Source: JBCCCJ01 sp039029315
GTDB lineage: Bacteria > Bacteroidota > Bacteroidia > J057
Length of the DNA: 64,000 nucleotides
Assembly: GCA_039029315.1 (NCBI GenBank)
Contig: JBCCGK010000056.1
Span: 9,430-73,429 of the forward strand
Reading direction: 5' to 3'
Shown: in pieces, positions 59,777-64,000 of the stretch
How positions within the stretch are numbered: position 1 is the first letter of the stretch
Layout: every line of letters begins with the position of its first letter
The notes under the pieces: generated by a model
Seen by the model: the letters and a program-made list of their open reading frames with translations, nothing else
The model's database searches: none
What the model was told of the DNA's origin: nothing
Translations under genes and position numbers: made by a program

Positions 59777-60211
59777 ATGAACCTTCTCAAAATATATATC
59801 AAGCAGCCCTGGATATTGGCTGTATTCATCATCGTTCCGGTTTGGGGACTCAGTCAGCCGACAAGTCCTTTAAGCCTAGATGCTCAGAAAGTGCAATTCA
59901 CCAAAACACCAGCAGATTCCCTCTCCGGGCAATCTGGCCATCGCTGCCAAATCAAACTGGAATTGCCACAGCCCAAACGAGTGGCAGCCATTCACCTCAA
60001 AGTCAAACGAACAGGAAATAACAATCTCATTCGCTCTGTGCGCATACCAGTAGATCAGGGCAATCGCCGCCGAAAAGGCGTTGGATGTATCCGCCGAGGG
60101 AAGCATGTCTATCTGAATGTAGGTAAGATAGCTGGCAATCCCAATTTCAAAGCCATCATCCGACTCGAAGATCGCAAGGGCAGATTGTCTGCTCCTGTGA
60201 GTGTGCAATAG
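59777..60211 (+). CDS. Small secreted hypothetical protein
   Basis: A 144-residue protein from the ATG at 59777, chosen because it gives a signal peptide with a hydrophobic core (PWILAVFIIVPVWGLSQ). An ATG at 59696 would place 27 unrelated basic residues before it. The mature part is basic (KRVAAIHLKVKRTGNNNLIR; DQGNRRRKGVGCIRRGKHVYLNVGK). No family is recognised and no catalytic motif is visible. It lies between an ECF sigma factor gene and the second full-length RHS gene, with 94 bp to the former and 175 bp to the latter, and may be part of that locus. Confidence 0.7.
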   Translation: MNLLKIYIKQPWILAVFIIVPVWGLSQPTSPLSLDAQKVQFTKTPADSLSGQSGHRCQIKLELPQPKRVAAIHLKVKRTGNNNLIRSVRIPVDQGNRRRKGVGCIRRGKHVYLNVGKIAGNPNFKAIIRLEDRKGRLSAPVSVQ

Positions 60212-60329
60212 GAACATCCCTTTCGCCTTTAAGATCCTGAATCAAGTTCAGGACAAGCTCCTTCCAAGGGTTCGGCGAGAATTTCTGACAGATCCCTTGG
60301 AAGGAGGCGAGAGTCGGAAGGGGATGTTC
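60212..60329. repeat. Nested inverted-repeat unit (REP-like)
   Basis: Three perfect pairs are nested: outer GAACATCCC (60212-60220) with GGGATGTTC (60321-60329), inner CTCCTTCCAAGGG (60258-60270) with CCCTTGGAAGGAG (60294-60306), and a side hairpin TCCTGAA-TCAAG-TTCAGGA (60235-60253). It follows the secreted-protein stop codon by one base and looks like a mobile or structural repeat unit. Confidence 0.7.
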
Positions 60330-60386
60330 AACACCAGCATGTCAAGACATCCATATTTTTTCACTGGCCAAACAAGCAAAACAACA

Positions 60387-63300
60387 ATGAAGACGATGAA
60401 TATATTTCAATATAAGAGAGGCAAAGCTAGCGCTTTCCTCCAAACAAGCATCCTGTCCATCCTGTCAATCCTGTCCCAATGTTCGAGCCTCTTTGCCCAA
60501 AGCAATCTGGCCTTCGAGGACAACTTTTCCCGTCCGCATCTATGGGAAGAGATCTATCTCATTCCCCTCAACACCAGCACGGGCCAGCTGCTTACCTCAG
60601 ATGGAGACATCCATATTGATGGCGAAGAGGTGGTCTATGATGATTGCGGCGATCAATCAGACAAACGAGTCTATCGTAAGCTGGGAAGTCCGCTTGGTCA
60701 ATCCTGGACCCTGGATGTAGATTTCACACCTACAGCTGGCGGTCCGCATGGCGTCGGACATATCGTCGCAGGACTCACCGCCGGGACTGCCAATCCCTAC
60801 AACATCGTTCCCGAAACTGTAACAAGCTCCAATCCTACTTTCGCTCCTACCGAGCAGGATGGTATTTTCCTGGAATATATGTCTCCCCTCAATGGAGCCA
60901 CAAGTCAGTATTATCTTCGTGTTCGCTCCAAGGACGGCACGACATATCATACCCCTGTCAATGCCGCTTCTTATCCATTCGATGGTCGGACTTTCTACCT
61001 GAGAATGTCGATGAACAGCTCGGGAAGCCTTACTTTTGAGGTATTCGATGATGCTGCCAGGGCACCCGGAGATTTGCTGGCAAGTCATTCTCTTTCAGTA
61101 CCCTCCAGTGTAACAGGTCTCAATGTGCTTCAGCACAGCAATATTCCTCAAGGCAGCTATAATCGCAAACTCACCGCTACTGTGGACAACGTCAAGCTTT
61201 ATGATAGCAGTATGCCTTGCGTGCGCTGTGAAGATTATTCACAGAGCCTTACCGCCAGTCAGAACTATGTGATGAGTAAAACTGCCCGAGTAGCAGCTTC
61301 TTCTGCTGCTGAGATGGATGCGCTGAGTAATACAGCTGATTCCTGGACGGACATAGCCTATGTGGATGGATTGGGCAGGCCGCTTCAGGAAATCTCCATT
61401 GGAGCTGCTCCTGATTGCCAGGGAGATATGGTGCAATATCACCAATACGATGCCTTTGGCCGGGAAGCTCTTGCGGATCTTCCCTATGTGGATGCAGGCT
61501 TGACAGGCAGCTTTCGGGATGATGGAAATGGCGGGCTTCCCACTGGTGATCAGCGGGATTTTTATGATCCTCCCTCTACTCCCAATTTCCCCCATATCCC
61601 AAGCAATGACCTGGCCGTGCCTTTTGCTGAAACCGTATTTGAAGCTTCCCCGCTCAATCGGGTAATGGAACAGGGAGCACCTGGAGCTGATTGGCAGGTG
61701 GGAAATCCCGGCAACAATCTGCATACTGTCCGCACCTCTTATCGAAGCAACCAAGCCTTTGAAGTCTATGATTTTGGCCTCAGCCCTGTGGTCGGATCAG
61801 GCAATTCCATCGGCTTTTTCCCAGCAGGAGAGTTGATGGTGCAAGAGACTCGAGATGAACATGATATCAGGTCCTGGACCTTTGTAGACAAACAAGGCCG
61901 GGTCATCTTGCAACAAAGAGAAGTAACGGGAACGGATCTGCGTACCTATACCATATACAATGAACAAGGTCTTCCTGTTCTGGTCCTGCAGCCCAAAGGC
62001 ACAGAAGAATTACAAGGCCCCTATTACGGGGGTTCAGACAAACTCTCACAAGCCGTGGTAGATGATTTTGCCTTTCAATATGAATACGACATATTTGGGC
62101 GGGTCATCCGCAAGAAAGTCCCCGGAGCTGATTGGGTAGAGCTGGTCTACAATAATCTAGATCAGCTTGTATTGACTCAGGATGGTAATCAGCGAAATAA
62201 TGGAGGCACCAATGAATGGTCCTTCACCAAATATGATGCCCTTGGCAGGCCCGTCATGACAGGGATATATGCCTCAGATGATGACAGATCAACTTTACAA
62301 ACTACACTTGACGGAGAGACACAATTAGTCGAGGTTCGGGACGGCAGCAATTTTTCCAGCCAGCATGGCTACAGCAATCAGGCGTATCCAACCAATAATC
62401 TAAGCATTCATTCAGTAACATACTATGACGATTATGACTATGACAGAGATGGCAGTGGGGATGTGGCCTATCAAGCCGATCTAGACAATTTCTCTGGCCA
62501 TCAGCCTGATCTATACACCAGAGGTTTGGTAACAGGAGTGAGAGTTTGGATACTAGATAAAGACAGCGACATGCCAGAAAGTCTGCTCACCACAACCTTC
62601 TATGATAACCGCGGACGAGAGATTCAAACTATTGCTGATAATCATCTCAATGGCACAGACATCACCTGGTATGAGTATGACTTTGCCGGACAGCTGCTCT
62701 TCAGCAAGCATGAGCATATCGGCCACGATGGCACAGGCTCTTATGCAGCATACGAGCGTAGCGCGACCGTTTATAAGTCCTTCACATACGACCCTCGTGG
62801 CAGACTCATTCGCACAGAACAAAAAACAGAAGATCCTGATAACTCCGAAAATGAAACAGACTTTGTAACGCTCTCAGAGCAGCGATATGACAAGCTTGGA
62901 CAGATGAGTCAGAAGAATCTGCACTACAAAGCAGGAGAGAATTTCCTGCAATTGGGTGATTATGAGTATAACATCAGAGGATGGTTGACCAAATTCAATG
63001 ATGTATTCGTTAGTCCCTTACCGGGTGCCTACACAGATTTGTTCAGCCTTGAACTCAGCTATAATGGCGGCACTACAGCCCAATACAATGGCAACATCGC
63101 TGCGATGACCTGGAAGCAAACAGATGGCTATGGTCATTATGATTTTAGCTATGATCAGGCCAATCGGCTTACCGGAGCAGTCCATGATGAGATTGGCGCG
63201 ACAGGCGGCTTGCCAGATGGCAGGTATACAGTCAGCAATATCAGCTATGACAAAAACGGCAACATTCTTAGCCTGGACAGGCAGGGAAAAATCAGCTCTA

Positions 63301-64000
63301 CCACCTTTGGTGATATGGATGAACTCAGCTATACCTATTCAGGCAATCGCCTCATGAAAGTAGATGATGCCGGACTATCCACCTATCTGACTGATGTCGA
63401 GCAATTCGTTGACGGCAATACCTCTGGGGATGATTATGACTATGATCACAATGGCAACTTGACAGAAGATCTCAATAAAGGCATCACAAACATCATCTAC
63501 AATCATCTTAACAAACCTACAAAAGTCTTCAAAGGTCAGGATTATATTGAGTATATTTATAGTGCTGACGGTACCAAACTTAAACAAAAAGTGTATTGGG
63601 TAGATACCGAACAAAATCCCCCAGTCTCTTCCTTTGTCAAGTACACCGACTATCTGGGCGGATTTCACTATGAAGACAGCGATGGCGAAGGTAGTGCCGA
63701 CACAGAGATGCTCTTTTTCTCTCATGAGGAAGGGCGCGTGCGAAGGGCTGGGACAGAGCTGGTGTATGAGATGTTCCTTCGCGATCACCTTGGCAACAAC
63801 CGAGTGATGTTCTTTGACGATAATGAGGATGGTTGGGTTGATCCGGCTTCAGAGGTATTACAGGAAGATCATTTTTATCCATTTGGTCTCAGAATGGCTG
63901 GGGCGAGTAGTGTGGGAAGTCCAGCAGTACCTAATCAATATCTCTTTACAGGAAAAGAGTTCCAAGATGAGTTGGAGATTGGTTGGATTGATTTTGGGGC
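60387..64000 (+). CDS. Large secreted RHS-repeat protein (3' truncated by the window)
   Basis: The frame opens at the ATG at 60387 and stays open to the window end (1204 codons). A signal peptide ends near residue 40 (LSQCSSLFAQ). A LamG/jelly-roll-like domain follows (FSRPHLWEEIYLIPLNTS; WTLDVDFTPTAGGPHGVGH; LTFEVFDDAARAPG). DUF6443 comes next (DYSQSLTASQNYVMSKT, AYVDGLGRPLQEISIG, YDAFGREALADLPY), then YD repeats (SWTFVDKQGRVILQQ; KYDALGRPVMTGIY), then the RHS core beginning (DHLGNNRVMFFDD, FYPFGLRMAG, YLFTGKEFQDELEIGWIDFG). The sequence stops inside the core, so the toxin tail and any immunity gene are outside the window. A parallel of the protein at 15604-21771, with a different N-terminal domain. 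Confidence 0.9.
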   Translation, partial: MKTMNIFQYKRGKASAFLQTSILSILSILSQCSSLFAQSNLAFEDNFSRPHLWEEIYLIPLNTSTGQLLTSDGDIHIDGEEVVYDDCGDQSDKRVYRKLGSPLGQSWTLDVDFTPTAGGPHGVGHIVAGLTAGTANPYNIVPETVTSSNPTFAPTEQDGIFLEYMSPLNGATSQYYLRVRSKDGTTYHTPVNAASYPFDGRTFYLRMSMNSSGSLTFEVFDDAARAPGDLLASHSLSVPSSVTGLNVLQHSNIPQGSYNRKLTATVDNVKLYDSSMPCVRCEDYSQSLTASQNYVMSKTARVAASSAAEMDALSNTADSWTDIAYVDGLGRPLQEISIGAAPDCQGDMVQYHQYDAFGREALADLPYVDAGLTGSFRDDGNGGLPTGDQRDFYDPPSTPNFPHIPSNDLAVPFAETVFEASPLNRVMEQGAPGADWQVGNPGNNLHTVRTSYRSNQAFEVYDFGLSPVVGSGNSIGFFPAGELMVQETRDEHDIRSWTFVDKQGRVILQQREVTGTDLRTYTIYNEQGLPVLVLQPKGTEELQGPYYGGSDKLSQAVVDDFAFQYEYDIFGRVIRKKVPGADWVELVYNNLDQLVLTQDGNQRNNGGTNEWSFTKYDALGRPVMTGIYASDDDRSTLQTTLDGETQLVEVRDGSNFSSQHGYSNQAYPTNNLSIHSVTYYDDYDYDRDGSGDVAYQADLDNFSGHQPDLYTRGLVTGVRVWILDKDSDMPESLLTTTFYDNRGREIQTIADNHLNGTDITWYEYDFAGQLLFSKHEHIGHDGTGSYAAYERSATVYKSFTYDPRGRLIRTEQKTEDPDNSENETDFVTLSEQRYDKLGQMSQKNLHYKAGENFLQLGDYEYNIRGWLTKFNDVFVSPLPGAYTDLFSLELSYNGGTTAQYNGNIAAMTWKQTDGYGHYDFSYDQANRLTGAVHDEIGATGGLPDGRYTVSNISYDKNGNILSLDRQGKISSTTFGDMDELSYTYSGNRLMKVDDAGLSTYLTDVEQFVDGNTSGDDYDYDHNGNLTEDLNKGITNIIYNHLNKPTKVFKGQDYIEYIYSADGTKLKQKVYWVDTEQNPPVSSFVKYTDYLGGFHYEDSDGEGSADTEMLFFSHEEGRVRRAGTELVYEMFLRDHLGNNRVMFFDDNEDGWVDPASEVLQEDHFYPFGLRMAGASSVGSPAVPNQYLFTGKEFQDELEIGWIDFG

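Overview
This window looks like a chromosomal segment of a free-living Bacteroidota bacterium of the Saprospiria/Cytophagia type. The signs are several secreted proteins ending in type IX secretion (T9SS) type A or type B sorting domains, LytTR response regulators paired with LytS-like histidine kinases, very long YD/RHS proteins of the Bacteroidota kind, VCBS/ASPIC and sortilin-like propeller proteins, and the near absence of Shine-Dalgarno sequences. Nothing in the DNA fixes the genus. No tRNA, rRNA or CRISPR array was seen.

Layout. 1-4.8 kb: tail of a T9SS-sorted protein, an unknown protein, an NmrA-like NAD(P)-binding protein, repeat-rich intergenic DNA, and a T9SS-sorted propeller-like protein. 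4.9-10.6 kb (minus strand): Old Yellow Enzyme, beta-lactamase-fold serine hydrolase, a divergent acyl-CoA-dehydrogenase-like protein and a GMC oxidoreductase. 11.1-14.9 kb: Reg_prop/Y_Y_Y sensor kinase plus LytTR regulator. 15.6-28.0 kb: a 2055-residue RHS protein with a variable C-terminal tail and a 4-bp-overlapping candidate immunity gene, a 'short' SpvB-like/YD protein, and a LamG/PKD/T9SS protein. 28.1-31.6 kb (minus): long-chain acyl-CoA synthetase with two membrane-anchored alpha/beta hydrolases. 31.8-39.8 kb: a giant FG-GAP/ASPIC T9SS protein and a convergent sortilin-like BNR protein. 39.9-46.8 kb: AraC regulator with an AhpD-like protein, an SMP-30-type lactonase, an N-acetylmuramoyl-alanine amidase, secreted proteins, and a dipeptide epimerase. 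47.6-52.7 kb: TPR histidine kinase, LytTR regulator and a caspase-family protease on one strand. 53.1-64 kb: decayed transposase, type B T9SS protein, a second short SpvB-like/YD protein, an ECF sigma factor, a small secreted protein and a second full-length RHS protein that runs off the right end.

How the parts may work together. Two loci each pair a short SpvB-like/YD protein with a full RHS-core protein, which recalls the split cocoon of TcB/TcC toxins. One of them carries a recognisable toxin-tail/immunity junction. Each LytS/LytTR pair sits next to a possible effector: the first next to the RHS locus, the second next to the caspase. The amidase and the dipeptide epimerase are consistent with reuse of peptidoglycan peptides.

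The most unusual content is between genes. At least five families of small non-autonomous repeats are scattered through the window. One is a 179/219-bp hairpin element with 8-bp target duplications; an uninterrupted copy of its target sequence is also present, and its length difference equals two extra 20-bp units. Other repeats lie flush with gene ends and supply the stop codons of three genes.
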